From NCBI GenBank assembly GCA_018292915.2, contig JACVVK020000332.1:167501-231500 (forward strand): a stretch of 64,000 bases of DNA, in the 5' to 3' direction. A program made the translations under genes and the position numbers. A model generated the notes under the pieces. The model was not told where the DNA came from. It saw nothing but the letters and a program-made list of their open reading frames with translations, and searched no databases. The DNA is from Batillaria attramentaria (Eukaryota; Mollusca; Gastropoda; Batillariidae). Positions 25,093 to 38,983 of the stretch are shown piece by piece. Each line of letters opens with the position of its first letter. Position 1 is the stretch's first letter.

Positions 25093-27798
25093 GATTATAG
25101 GATGTAACTTAACTGGTATTGGTACATATCTAAATCTGGGCTACTCACCATGGGAAAAGTGTGTTAATTAATTGCACCAGAAAGAACAGTGCCACCTTCG
25201 CCCCCCCCCCCCCCTTCCCCCTCCACACACACACACACCCCCTAAAAACCACACACGCACACACACACTCTTGGCATTAATACTGAGCTTTTGGTGATAC
25301 AGTGGTAGGAATTATCTCATCCTGAAAGCAATTGAACGAGAAAAACATCACAGAAAAAAAGGGGGAGACCGCTATCTCGTTTGTCCCGCCCCCCCCCTCC
25401 CCCCCCCCCCCCACACACACACAAACGTACCTGGAAAGCGATCTTGCGCTGGTCATCTGTGGAGAGTTCTTGTGTCTGCTTGTTGTTGTTCTTGTCTTTA
25501 TCCAGGACGGCTTGCACTTCCTTGTAGAGTTCCAACAGACCAGCCTGATTCTCGTACTGCAGGTTGACCTTGGGGACAACCTTGGCCAACCGCCATCATG
25601 CCAACCTATCAGACATACACATAGTGGCTTGATAATTTCTTACCAGGCAAGTTAAGCACTCCCTATTTCCTTGCCCAACAATCGTCAATATTAGTCTTCT
25701 CTCCGACAAAGAAAAGTGAAAGTTTCCAGATCTATCCAACAGTAAATGTAGGCAGTGTGCTCCCTTGCAAAAGGGCAGTTAACTCCCTTGCAAAAGGACA
25801 GTTAACTCCCTTGCAAAAGGACAGTTAACTCCTTAAGAGCCCAATTGAGCCTCACCACCCCCTGCCCGCTGTATGATAAGACTGGTTACAAAGAACAAGC
25901 CACTGCATGTACACCAGCAGGAGCCATTTCAAGCCACTATTACGCCAGGTTTGGGAATTCCCTCAAGGTGCAAGACTACTACAGATTGCGTAACAGTGAC
26001 TTCAAGTGATAGGAAGATTTCAAGCAAAAATGCAATTTTTGCGTGGGCTATAAAAGCTAAACCCAAATCACAACTCCAAATGCTATGAAAATCATGAACC
26101 ATTATTCCTCTATAGCTTGTCATTTGTTTCGTGTTTAAAAAAAAAAAAATGTTGACTTGAAATTATTGGCCACACAAGTCAATTTACAATCAACAGACTC
26201 TAACTGATTAAATCTATTTCAAACCTACTGGAGATCTCTCCCACTGGTAGCCGGTGCCAACTACTGCCAGAATGACAGGAATGCGCAGGGTTGCCATGGC
26301 AAACCGGTACTCCATGACACAATTCTTTGATTCTGCATACTGCAAACACAAACAAAATTTATAAGCATAAAAGAAAAATGGAGAAAAATAAAATTCTGAG
26401 AAAAACATTACCTTTGCCTGCTTTAATAAAAATACTCTTAAACCAATTAGATTTACATTTTAATTAATTTTGTACCTCAAGTACATTTGCTCAATCACCA
26501 CAGTCTCTTGTGTGCTCTCTCTGGCCTTCAGCAGTCAAAAACAATAACAACATTTTACTAGGTAGACTGAGATAACTGATAGTATATTTCAACGTAATGT
26601 ACTGACTGCCACATACCTCATCAGAAACACAAGCAACCATGACCTTGGCTTTCCTCAGACCCTCTGCAATGTCCTCAAAGAAACCCTCCTGAAGAACAAG
26701 CAACACGTTTGTTTTTTCTTTCTTTCTTTCTTTTTTTTTTGGTACTGTTTTTTTTTTTTTTTTTTTTTTCAAAAAGGATACACAATACAATACACTACAC
26801 TTCAATGCACATCACAATACAATATCCTTCTATAAATAAATAAATATACATATATAAACAAATAAATACTTTAAAACATAACAAAAAAAACAACCACATA
26901 CCACAACTATTGCAATACAGTGAACAAGCAACACATATCTAGATCAAGACAAATTACAGATAAAACTGATCATCTGAACAGTAAATGCATTGAAAGTTTG
27001 GTCGCAGATACAGCCGTACCTATGATGACAAGAGTTTTGGCTTACCTGACCCATCTGTTCAATATCCAGCCAACACGGGACCTTGCGATCCTGCAAGAAT
27101 TGTTTTATCTTTCTCGGGTCGCCCCAGCCTTGTGCTTTGGGGTTAGACGCTGAACCGAGGTCTGCTGCTGTCTTGGAGTTGGCCCAGCAGTAGCTGATGA
27201 AGCATTCTGGGTACGTCTCCTGCAACAGTTTCGCACTGACAGATAGAAAATTTCATGAAAAAGGCATCCTTTTGTCAATAGAGCATACTTGTTCTGGGGC
27301 ATTCTTGGGGGGATGGGGGGGGGGGGTGGTTGGTGGGTTGTTTGGTTGTTTCCCCCCCCCCCCCCCCCCTACTTACTGTCCCTGGGAAATTCGGTCTGTT
27401 TCCCCCAGGGAAGCGTGCTGCCGTGAGGCAGTGCCATCCAATACCTATCCTATTATCAATTCTGCTGGGTGAGAAAAGCCAGATAACCTTGAGAGAAACT
27501 CCCATTGAGCAGCCCGGTTGCCAGGAGAACTGGTCACCCTGACTTACCACTTTCTTCAAACCCGCCTTCGTTTTCACCGCCTCAATCAGCTCTTTGATCT
27601 TGCTGTCATACCGAGTGATGTCCTGCATCTTCACGTACACCTGAAAATTTGAAATACAAATGTGAATTCAGGCACAGCTGTATTTGTGGATGAATCGAAT
27701 GTTGCATTCTGCCAATGGTGTTTCTACTGCATGTGTCTTTGTTGTCTAAGTTGTTGATATTAAGAAGTTGGTTTTTTTTTCAACTGTAATTGTCTTGA

Positions 27799-27859
<61 letters not shown>

Positions 27860-27868
27860 AGGCAATGA

Positions 27869-27915
<47 letters not shown>

Positions 27916-29244
27916 AGGTGTGTGTGTGTGAGGAGGTGTGTGTGTAGAACTGATTCTGTGTGTGTAGTGGGGGGGGGGGGGAGAGAGAGACAACTTCAAG
28001 CTGATTAAATCCCATTATCAATAGCATTTTTTTTTTTTTTTAGAATTACCTCATTGCTCAAGACAATGTTGATGTTTTGTTTCTGCCACTTAGACGTGGC
28101 CCCGAGGGTCATGAGAAGGATGGGTTTGCGCAGTGTCTCCTTTGCGTAGATAATGAGGTTGTGGCACTGCTCGTTCGACACAAAGTCGTCAGAGATTCCT
28201 ATCAACACCACCTGAAACACATGAAATCAAAACATATTAGCCAGTGAATCACTTGACAAGCCAACTAGCTAAGGGCAGGCGCTGCTAGCCTGCGGAGCGT
28301 TCGCGTGCTGGTATGCAGTACCGGCCCCCGTAGTGTAGTGGTTAGCACTTTGAACCATAGACCGGGAGATCTGGGTTCGAGTCCCAGCCAAGGCAAGCGG
28401 GATTTTTCCTACCTAGGTCGGCTCCTACCCAGAGCGGCTGTGCTATGGGCCCAATGGAGAGGCTGTTGCCACACAGTCGAGATACACCCACTTCACGGGT
28501 GCGACTCTGGGGGTGCTTCCCTTGGTATGACACGTCTTATGATGTGGATGATTACACGGCCGGCACCAGAGGTGTCGTAGTTCCCGGGCCTGGTTGATGC
28601 TGGGATATTTATGACAGCGTGAAATGCGGCCCTGTCCCGAAGTCCCAAACCACATGGACCTCCATAGCATCATCTTACATGTACCATCATCCTCATCTCC
28701 ATCATCATGCATAATAAAAAAAATTGCCCCAGTTTCCGAGCCCTCCGAGGATCCCACCCATGACCTGGGAGGAACACCACTGGAGCTGGCAAGAGAGTTG
28801 GGGCAGCAAAACAAAAAAAAGAGTATGCAGTGAGCGGACTGTGCCACTGGCTTGGCACGTACTGGACAACAGTGCACGGACAGCGGCGACTGACTGGCGT
28901 GGTGAGGAAAAAGTAGGACTGTGTTCTATTCACTAGTGAGCTGATGGCATCAGTGCCCTTGGCAAGCCTATTAAATTGGCTGGGAAAGCGTTTTACCGCT
29001 GGCTGGCGAGCAAACTCGCCATGTCTGATGTAGCTTTAACTAACCAGTCCTTCAGTAGTACAACAGACACATATATGCAACAACTCACTAATTAACATGC
29101 ATGCATTCAATTCAATTCAATTCAATTCAAATTCAAATTCAAAAATACTTTACTGTCTGTTATAAAATACATTTTAAAACAGAAAATTGTCTTTAGACAT
29201 ACAATCGCTCCGCTCCTTATTCTAAGATCATAATGTAAAATAAA

Positions 29245-29298
<54 letters not shown>

Positions 29299-29416
29299 AC
29301 ACACACACACACACTGATATAATACAAAATAAAAGAGAGACTAAAAAACGAGATAAATAAGACCTCCCCCCTCCTCCAACTACCCGCACAGACACACAGA
29401 CACATACGCACCCACG

Positions 29417-29491
<75 letters not shown>

Positions 29492-29995
29492 GCACACCGG
29501 CACGCACCCGCACACGCCGCCCGCCCACTCGCAATCACACACCTCCGCCGGCAGACACAGAACTGACCCAACAGCCTGACCTCTTGAGTCAAAATATTTC
29601 TGCATAATAGCTGTAACGTATATACCTGAGCAGACTTCATTGCAAGGGTGAGTGTTTCCATGTTTGCCGTCTCTGGCTCATCTGTGAATGAACTGGAACA
29701 CACAGAGGTGGAAGCAGTCAATTAATAGAATGGTTTGCATGTAGCTTTATACATACTATATTACACTAGACTTTTTTTTTTGGTACAAAATTATCCACAA
29801 CAACCACTTCCATCGTCTTTTGTGATAAAAATGCCATCATAAATGACTAGTCATGCATAATAATGATGATAATGGATATTTGTATAGTGCTTATAGTCAG
29901 CAAGCGCTAAGCGCTTACAAGGTAAAGAAAAATAAAATGGCGTGAAAATAATGCCAGAGAGAACAATAAAAGACATAGCAATTGTATCACGCGCG

Positions 29996-30043
<48 letters not shown>

Positions 30044-30919
30044 TTCTGTCAGTCCTTCATTACTGCTGCTGGGCTGAGAACAAGTGAGTTTTAAAGATGG
30101 GAACCAAATCTATATGCCGTATGTTTTTGGGTGGGTATTCCAGAGGATGGGTCCTTCTAAAGTGCAGGTCCTTATACTGTACATGCAAAACGCATGGCCC
30201 TTATACTGTACATGCAAAACGCATGGTCCTTATACTGTACATGCAAAACGCATGGTCCTTATACTGTACATGCAAAACGCATGGTCCTTATACTGTACAT
30301 GCAAAACGCATGGTCCTTATACTGTACATGCAAAACGCATGGTCCTTATACTGTACATGCAAAACGCATGGTCCTTATACTGTACATGCAAAACGCATGG
30401 CCCTTATACTGTACATGCAAAACGCATGGAAAAAAATCAAATCCTGAGGTACACATTACTTTAAACACATAAAAAAGCGATTCAAATAATCCTGAAATCC
30501 TGGTTTATTTGTGTCTGCTGCAGCACAATTAACCTATTATGTTTACCAGGTGCACACCCACTATCTTACAGTCTGCATCACAAATAAAAAAGCACCTGCA
30601 ATCACTCAAAATCATTTAATCACTCACAAATAGTCACATACTGGTCACTCACACTTTGTATCCGGCTGCACGCAGATCCTCCATGACAGTTCCCGGATGG
30701 ACGACCTTGCCCTCGTCAGCTAGCGACGGAATGTTTTTCTTGGAGTAGCAGACGAACACGCTAATCACAATGTCCTCTTCCAGGGAGTGCAACTCGCGTA
30801 CGCTCCGACTGAGATGGTCGTCAAAGTCAGAATTACGGTCTGGAGGCATCAAGGCTGAAAGAAGGGGAAAAATTAATTACTGTCAGTGATTAGAGCAGTT
30901 TTTCTGAGCTGCAGATATG

Positions 30920-30981
<62 letters not shown>

Positions 30982-31045
30982 TAATAATAATAATGAATAC
31001 AGTTTATATAGCGCCTATCTGTTTTTCTAGGAAACACTCTTTGTG

Positions 31046-31106
<61 letters not shown>

Positions 31107-31320
31107 AGTGCCGATGAAACAGTGGTCGGTCTACAGCTCGAAAGCTTGCCTAAAGAGGTAGGTCTTCAAATGGGCCTCAAATTGAGTCAGCGTGGGAAGG
31201 TCCCTAATGGTGACAGGTAAAGCGTTCTAGACAGAGGGGGGCGGCGTAAGAAAATGAACGTTCGCCAGCTGACTTCAGAGTTGTTCTTGGAACCTTTAAC
31301 AGTTTTTCTGATGATGAACG

Positions 31321-31389
<69 letters not shown>

Positions 31390-33580
31390 ATTACCTTGAA
31401 TTTCCACAAGAGACAAGATGTGGAAAGATGTGTCACACTGCAGGAAGGGCGCTTTGAACTCCATGGCTCTCTGTACTTTGGATTTTGGGAACATGCACGG
31501 CTCATTCATGTTCTGTAAAATAAAATAAAAAAGCATACCAACCTTTAAACGTTCATCTTTTGTTGGCGGAATCAAACTGTTTGCACACCCAAAACTATAT
31601 CTCTGCATAGGACATCCGCCACAGACCGATTCATTTTTTAAATTTCCAATTACTTTCTTACCAAGGCACACGTATGTCCTATCATTTCTGTGCCAGACTG
31701 GACAATATCCAGGACAAATGTCCTGGCCTACCGCTAAAGTACAGGACATTCAGGCCAAAGTATAGAACATTCAGGTCAAAGTATAGGACATTCAGGCCAA
31801 AGTACAGGACATTCAGGCCAAAGCATAGGACATTCAGGCCAAAGCATAGGACATTCAGGCCAAAGTATAGGACATACAGGCCAAAGTATAGGACATACAG
31901 GACATACACTTTTGTAGGAATTTGTCCTATTATAATTCCCACAGCTATGAAGCCTTGCACACCTGCTCAACAGGTGTATGAGCATCCACTATTCTGAAAA
32001 TTCAAAACAATTACGGGCAGTTTGAAAGTGAAAATGTCTTCCAAAATATGAATGTACAATATGCAATAAGGAAAAAAAAACAACAACAAAAAAAACAATC
32101 AGTAAAGCCATCAATCAATTGAAGAGGCAGTTCACGCTTCAGTGCATGCAAGTTCTACAAAGCAAGTCTTCTCATCGCTGTTCTATGTGGGTTTCCAAGG
32201 AGCATGTCCATGTTCCCGTACATCAATTTTCCTAAAGCAACCCTAACACTAGTTAAGGCTAACCCATGAGCGATCGGGGAAGTCACATTCTGGAGAGGGG
32301 CGCCATTACTACTCTAACCCTAAACATATAATGACACCTAGAAGGAACATAGAGCGCCAGGGACATAGATCTATGGGAACAGACCTATAGGAACACAGAC
32401 CTAAGGGAACACAGACCTATGGGAACATAGAGCTATGGGAACACCAACTCATGGCAACATAGAGCTACAGGAACACACACCCATAGGAACACAGACCTAT
32501 GGGAACATATCTACAGGAAGAAAGACCTATGGGAACATAGATCTACAGGAACACAGACCTATGGGAACACAGATCTACAGGAACAAAGACCTATGATAAC
32601 ATAGACCTACATGAAGACAGACCTATGGGAACATAGATCTACAGGAACACAGACCTATAGGAACACAGACCTATGGGAACACAGATCAAAAGGAACAACA
32701 GACCTATAGGAACACAGACCTATGTGAACATAGATCTGCAGGAACACAGACCTATAGGAACACAGAACTATGGGAACATACATCTACAGGAACACAGACC
32801 CATGGGAACATAGATCTACAGGAACACAGACCTATAAGACCTGAATAAGAGCTGACCCTATGTGTTCCTCACCGTATAACCTGCAGGTCAAGCTTACAAG
32901 ACAGCGTACCTGGGCCATGCACTCCATGCATGGGATGAGGTAGTCGTAGTGGACACCGGCATATGACTCGCTGATGAGGCATTCGAACACCTCATGCACC
33001 AAGAACAGCATGTTCTCTGGCTTAAACCCCTGAGCCTTCACTTGCACCTCCGTGTCACTGAACATACACAGCAAATACGAAAAGGTCAACTGCTGACATT
33101 TGGAAAATCTAAAACATTAGAATTTTCAAGAAGCAGTGGGGAGGCGCAAGTTACAGGTTGCTGTAGGCTAGTAATGTTTGTCTCGTGTTTGGTGATTCTC
33201 ATTTCAAGTCGTCACAATTTGCAAAATCATGAAATCAAATCAAATCAAATTAAAATGAAATACATCTTTATTATTGCAAGCAGAAAATTGAGGTGTGGTG
33301 GACAAAGGAAGCAAACCGATAATACACGCAATATCAAATGAAGAAACACATACAATAATGTACCATAAAATACACAATACAATAAGATAAAGATTTCTAT
33401 TAATTAAATATGACCTAAAATCATCTTAGTGTTAATGATATGCACCATTTAAAATAGCTATTAAATTTATGACACATTAAAAAAAAAAAAACATTATTCA
33501 TCACATTTACTGCAATAATCATGGACTCCCCCACCCCACCCACAGCATCTGCTAGCTGTATCTGGAATATCTGTATGTGT

Positions 33581-33653
<73 letters not shown>

Positions 33654-36600
33654 CGTGCGTGCGTGTGTGCGTGCATGTGTATTATTATATATTGGCATTG
33701 CACAGTGTAATAGTATCTATATATGACTGGTGTCTGTACTATATAAATGTGAAAAAAAAAAATCACAGACTCCATCCAGACAGAGATTAATCAGTGAAGC
33801 ATGACGCAAGAACGGTGAACACAGTGGGGTTAGTTGCCACCATGCTGCACCAAAGGACCAGTGGATTTGTGACTGCCATGCTCCCCTGGGGCTGTCCATG
33901 CTCCTATGCCCTGCTCCGCCGAGCAAATGTACACCAAAACATAACATTACAGCGACAAGTACAAATGTGGGGCTGGATTGGACACACCCTCAGGAAGCCA
34001 GCATCCAGCACCACACGCTAAGCCCTGACATGGAACCCGCAGGGGAAAAGGAAGAGAGGCCGGCCTCGCAACAGCTGGAGGCGGGACACTGAAGCAGAGC
34101 TATAAGCAGGGGACCAACTCGACTGGAGTGGCAAGACTAGCCCAGAACAGAGTGCGATGGCGAAGGGTTGTCGATGGCCTATGCTCCACTTGGAGCCAGG
34201 GGCCTAAGTAAGTAAGAAAGATAAGTACAAATACGCTTACCTGACTTGTTGCAATAGGGCTGTGTGTTCATTTTTAGTCAGCAGTGAACCTTTCTTCCAC
34301 ATGACAGCATGGTCAGAAAACTGTTGCAATCGAACCTTTTGAAAGAAAAGATGGGAAAGTGATGTGAATGCCTTTAAAAAAATTTTTTGCCTTCTTTCTT
34401 TTTTTGAGGAGATTCCATTTTAGAGCATACGAATGTGGTGTTAATGCTTGCTGTCTTTATTGTGTGAACAAGGAAAATGAATTTCAGTGAAGACTGACTG
34501 CGCAATCTGTCTCCTCCCCCCCCCCCCCCAAAAAAAAAAAACACCTTTCTTTCTCCTCCCTCATCAAATACTCAACCCCCCCCCCCCACACACACACACA
34601 CACACACAAGCACATTACCAACCCTCATCGCTTAAAAACTTTTCCAGCATATGCGGCACTGTCCCAAACCACACCAACCTCCAGAACATCATCGTGCCAT
34701 CATCCTCATTTCCATAAAAAAAAATTTGAAAATGTCCCAGATTCCGATCCCTCCTCGCATTCCACCCCACGACCTGGGAGGTACATAACTGGAGGTGGCA
34801 AAGAGTAAGGGCAGGAAAAAAAAATCCCCAGCATAGTAGCTCGACCCTCAACAGGAAAATGAATGACATACCTGTGACCTGTTGAAGAGTCCAGCAGGCA
34901 GGTAGTCGAACTTGTAGATCATCTTCATCTCACGCTCTCCGCGCTCACGATTCACTTCCTTCCATTTAAACTGCAGAAAAAAGACATCCTTGTACGTTTC
35001 TGTTCAATCATTGCAGGAAAAAAGGATAGCCGACACACTCAATTTCAAAAGCCCAAAGACCTTGTGTAAACTGCTATTCCGCAAATGTAATGGTCACGTT
35101 CATCGAGACATAGACAAATAGGTACATTACATGCAAAGAAACTGAAATATTATAAACAGACACGCACATGCAGAAAACATTTATAATGGGAGAAGTAAAT
35201 GAGTGCAAGTGGGAAAGGCTTCCCAACCCGGAAAATCAACCTCAATCTAAACCCAATCTGGACAACTAACAATGACTCAAATACTTTGCAGTTAAAAGAC
35301 AATTCTTCATCACGGGAGTATACTCTGGGTCTCTAGAAATGCTATGCTTTGCGTATGGCGTTACAAGTACTCTTGGCAGTCAGCCCACAATCCATCACTT
35401 GCAGCTCACAGATTTTGACAATCCAGAAAATGAAATTTTTGAAAGTTCTCAATCTGGAAATTTTTTTTTTTTTGAATTAAAGTTCTCAATTCACAAAATT
35501 AAATTTTGGAAAGTTCTCCATTTGGAAAATTAAAGTTTGGAAAGTTCTCATATTATCATTATCACAAGTTCTCATTCCAGAATTCCAGAGTGTGCCAGAA
35601 ACATGGCACCCCTGTGTACAGAAACTGATCAACAGCTTATAATAAAACAGAATCACAGTGTGAGACATGACATTCCTTTACCTTCGCTTCTGTGTCTGGC
35701 AGAAGACAAGGGATAAGATTGGCTTTCTCATCATTCAGTGGGGAACGTCAGATCAAACTCCTCTGTCAGGCGAAGAAGCCATGGGTGCAGTTCAGTGGGG
35801 TACTTCTGCCACACATCTGTCAGGTCCTCGTGTTTCAGTAAGCCATTCTGGGAATTGAGTATTTGAGTATTATGCGTATCATCGAAGACCAAGCTTGTAA
35901 ACTATGTGGTGATCAGGGAAACCTCAAACCATGCACTTTCACGGAGAGCGTATTGTACTGGCAGCCCTTAGACAGAGAACTCTAAGTGAAGGATTCCTGG
36001 ACCACACAGGATTTCAGAACATGAGTCCAGAAGATATTCTGAAGTTCATCAAACACTCTGGGAGATTCTGGGTGGGTGTGTCGATGTTTGGAAGTTTAAC
36101 GTCCTTTTCCACTACATGTACATAGGGGTGATATCAAAGACGGCGCGCTGGGGCAACGAGACAAAGGCCAGGACAAATATTTGGCCCCATCCAGGATTCA
36201 AACTCACAACGCGAGCACTGGGAGAGCTTGAGTTAGCAAAATGGAACTCAGGGTAAAGAATGATGGGCAGATCTGAGGATTGAATTCTACAGACACCACA
36301 TGCCCCAGCCCTTAAATCAAATCAAATAAATCTGGGAATTCAAAGAGGAAAAAGGTTCAGTTATCAGAATGAACAAAAGACAAGACAAAATCATTCCAGA
36401 TTTTACTACGAAAATGTTGCCATTGCTCCGTATGAACATATAGAGGTAAGTAGTGCTGTCTGTGTATTTATCTTTGAAATCAACCATTGCAAATACCATT
36501 CCAAAAGAAACTGGACACACTCAAGCAGGCAGTGGAAAGAACATCAGTATTCATGGCCAAAACTGAAACTTCGGTGTGCAATATAACAATCAACAAAAAC

Positions 36601-38929
36601 AGGATCATCAGCTGTAAATCTGGGAATCAACTTTGTCCTGTCTGTCTTGGGGAATGGTCAATACTTTGCTAGAAGAGAAAAATTTCTCTATACAGATCTG
36701 GGGAGCCGGGGTGGTCGAATGGTAGAGCGTTGGACTTCTAATGCTCGGGTCGTGAGTTCGATCCCGGCTGGGGCCAAATATTTGTGCTGGCTTTTTCATC
36801 GTTGCCCCGTCTTTGATATCACCCTGTGTGGTGGAAAAGGACGTTAAACCCCCAAACACCCACCCTCTATACAGATCTAATGCCCGAAGCAAGGAGGCTA
36901 TATAACCAACAAACTCTAGCACAGATGGCATGAAGTTCAAGCACAACTCCATAATCCCACTTTGTCCATAGTAACCAGCTACAGACACTTACCTGTATTG
37001 GTCCAACGTGGACGGTGACGATGCACGCCATCACATCGACGATCCACTGTGGGACGATCACAACGTTCGACCTCAAGAACTCTGTGTTGAAGAACTGAAC
37101 GGAGCCCAAGTCATGCAGAAACTGCACGGCCTGGATCAGCTACGGAAAAAAAAGACAGAAAATATTGAAAATGTGTCAAAAATAATGTTGAACAATATCA
37201 GGCATGCCTACCCAACAACTAACATTTTCAGGGAAAAAACCTTGAAAATCCAGAACACAGCACAACTTTCAGGAACACACCAAGACAACAAGTACATCAA
37301 CCAAGCTGAATACACAAAATTTAATCACAGTGTTTGCTCACCTGCATAAAATTACACTCTGTACAAATGTATCCCAAAGAGGTTAATCAGATGACTTGGT
37401 TTTGTCTGAATGAGATTAAAAGGAGACCAGTTTTGGCAATTCAAATCGTTTGCGTGTAATGGCAGCCATCTTGACATGGTCTGAATTATGTCCCTACTAC
37501 ACTCCACTGTGCAGTGATGCCACATCAAACATAGCGTCCAAGAGAGATAACAAAGTCAATTACTGCAATGGAAGATATCCGTATTTCCAGGACGGACTAA
37601 CCGGTATTCATTTTATGTGTTTCTGGGGCATATGCATGGCTACTCTCACGGTATTATAAAGATTTCATCAGACAGAAAGAAATAAACACCTCCATCCTGT
37701 CAAAGATGCCGGATTTTTGTGCAGCATGCTCCACTTCGACCAAAGGTAAAAGAGCCTTGTCCCCCTTGTCACGAATCCTATAGGTCAAACAAAACAAAGT
37801 ATATTCAAATTTTTAAACAAAAACATAGTCTGAGCTTAACAGGCCTTAAGACACACAACACAGGATGCGTGAGGAGCTGGGCGGATAGACCAAGAAAGAG
37901 GGATTAAAAAAAAAAAAAAGCGGGGTGGGGCTGGGTGTGGCGGGAGAAGGCATTCAGGAGTGGTTTGGGGATGGGGGTGGGGGTGCAGGGGGGAGGGGGG
38001 GGGGAGAGTTCTGCTCCTGTGCTGAATGAGCAAGAGAAACCAAACTGATATATGTCAATTTTACATGTTAATATTTTCTGACCTCCAGAAAAAAAAAAAA
38101 AAAAACTTTCGTGTTGGTGAAGATGTTCAAGAAGTGGTTGGGGGCTGAACATTGGAACTCCTGTGCTAAATGAGCAAGAGAAGCCATACTGACATGTCAA
38201 TTTCAAATGCTAATATTTTTTTCTCCGTGTTAGCAGTTTACTGCATGCCTTTATCCTAGCTAATCTCTGGTCAGTAAGTAGCGATAAAAACACAACCCTG
38301 AGCCACCGGGGACCGAGTGGGTCAACAAAGGTTTAACCCAAGCTAAGAACATTAACTCCCCTTCCTCAGCAGTATATAAGAGCGTGCGATCTTCCCCTGG
38401 GCATTCACGAGGATAATAGACTTAACTTTGACCTTCAGAAAAAAGGCTCACCTGAGCAGCTGAGTCTCCAGGTTGAGCCACACTTCTGGAATCTTCTCAC
38501 CCATGTATTTCTGTTGGAGGGTGACGGTGATCAGATCCTCTTGCAGCTTTGGTAAACCCTGATGAAAAAACAAAATACGAACCATTTTGGAGCTGTGGTT
38601 GATGTAGAATCAATTGCAACATAATCTAGCCCTTTAGAATATGGTTAACCCTCAATCTGTCTGGTGAAACTGTCACAGGCATACCAGAAATGAGCACCTG
38701 CCTGCCATCCTCTAACAGTGATCATGCACAAGGAAGTTTGCCAGCCGGTACCCTCGATTGAAGCTGTCTCCATAATAATAATAATGGATATTTATAGAGC
38801 GCTTATACCCAGTGAGCTCTAAGCACTTACAAGGTTTACAAAAATGAGATAAAATAAAATAAAAAGGCATGAAATTAATGCCAGAGAGAACAATAAAAGA
38901 CACAGCAAAAGCCAGAGAGAACAATAAAA

Positions 38930-38983
<54 letters not shown>

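Noticed and set aside
20250..25605. Programmed +1 ribosomal frameshifting as the cause of the shifts
   Set aside because: Eight different shift contexts with no common slippery motif; error or decay is simpler.
30168..30430. CRISPR-like direct repeats
   Set aside because: Head-to-tail repeats without spacers, in a eukaryotic intron.
30084..30472. Three overlapping plus-strand open frames
   Set aside because: All three frames of the 29-bp minisatellite are open; typical of a non-multiple-of-3 repeat lacking stops.
31674..31997. Plus-strand open frame with a repeating RTFRPKY peptide
   Set aside because: 21-bp minisatellite in an intron; no conserved start or splice sites.
36700..36775. A functional tRNA-Arg(UCU) gene
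   Set aside because: tRNA-like head is part of a 165-bp SINE with target duplications, and the acceptor stem does not pair well.
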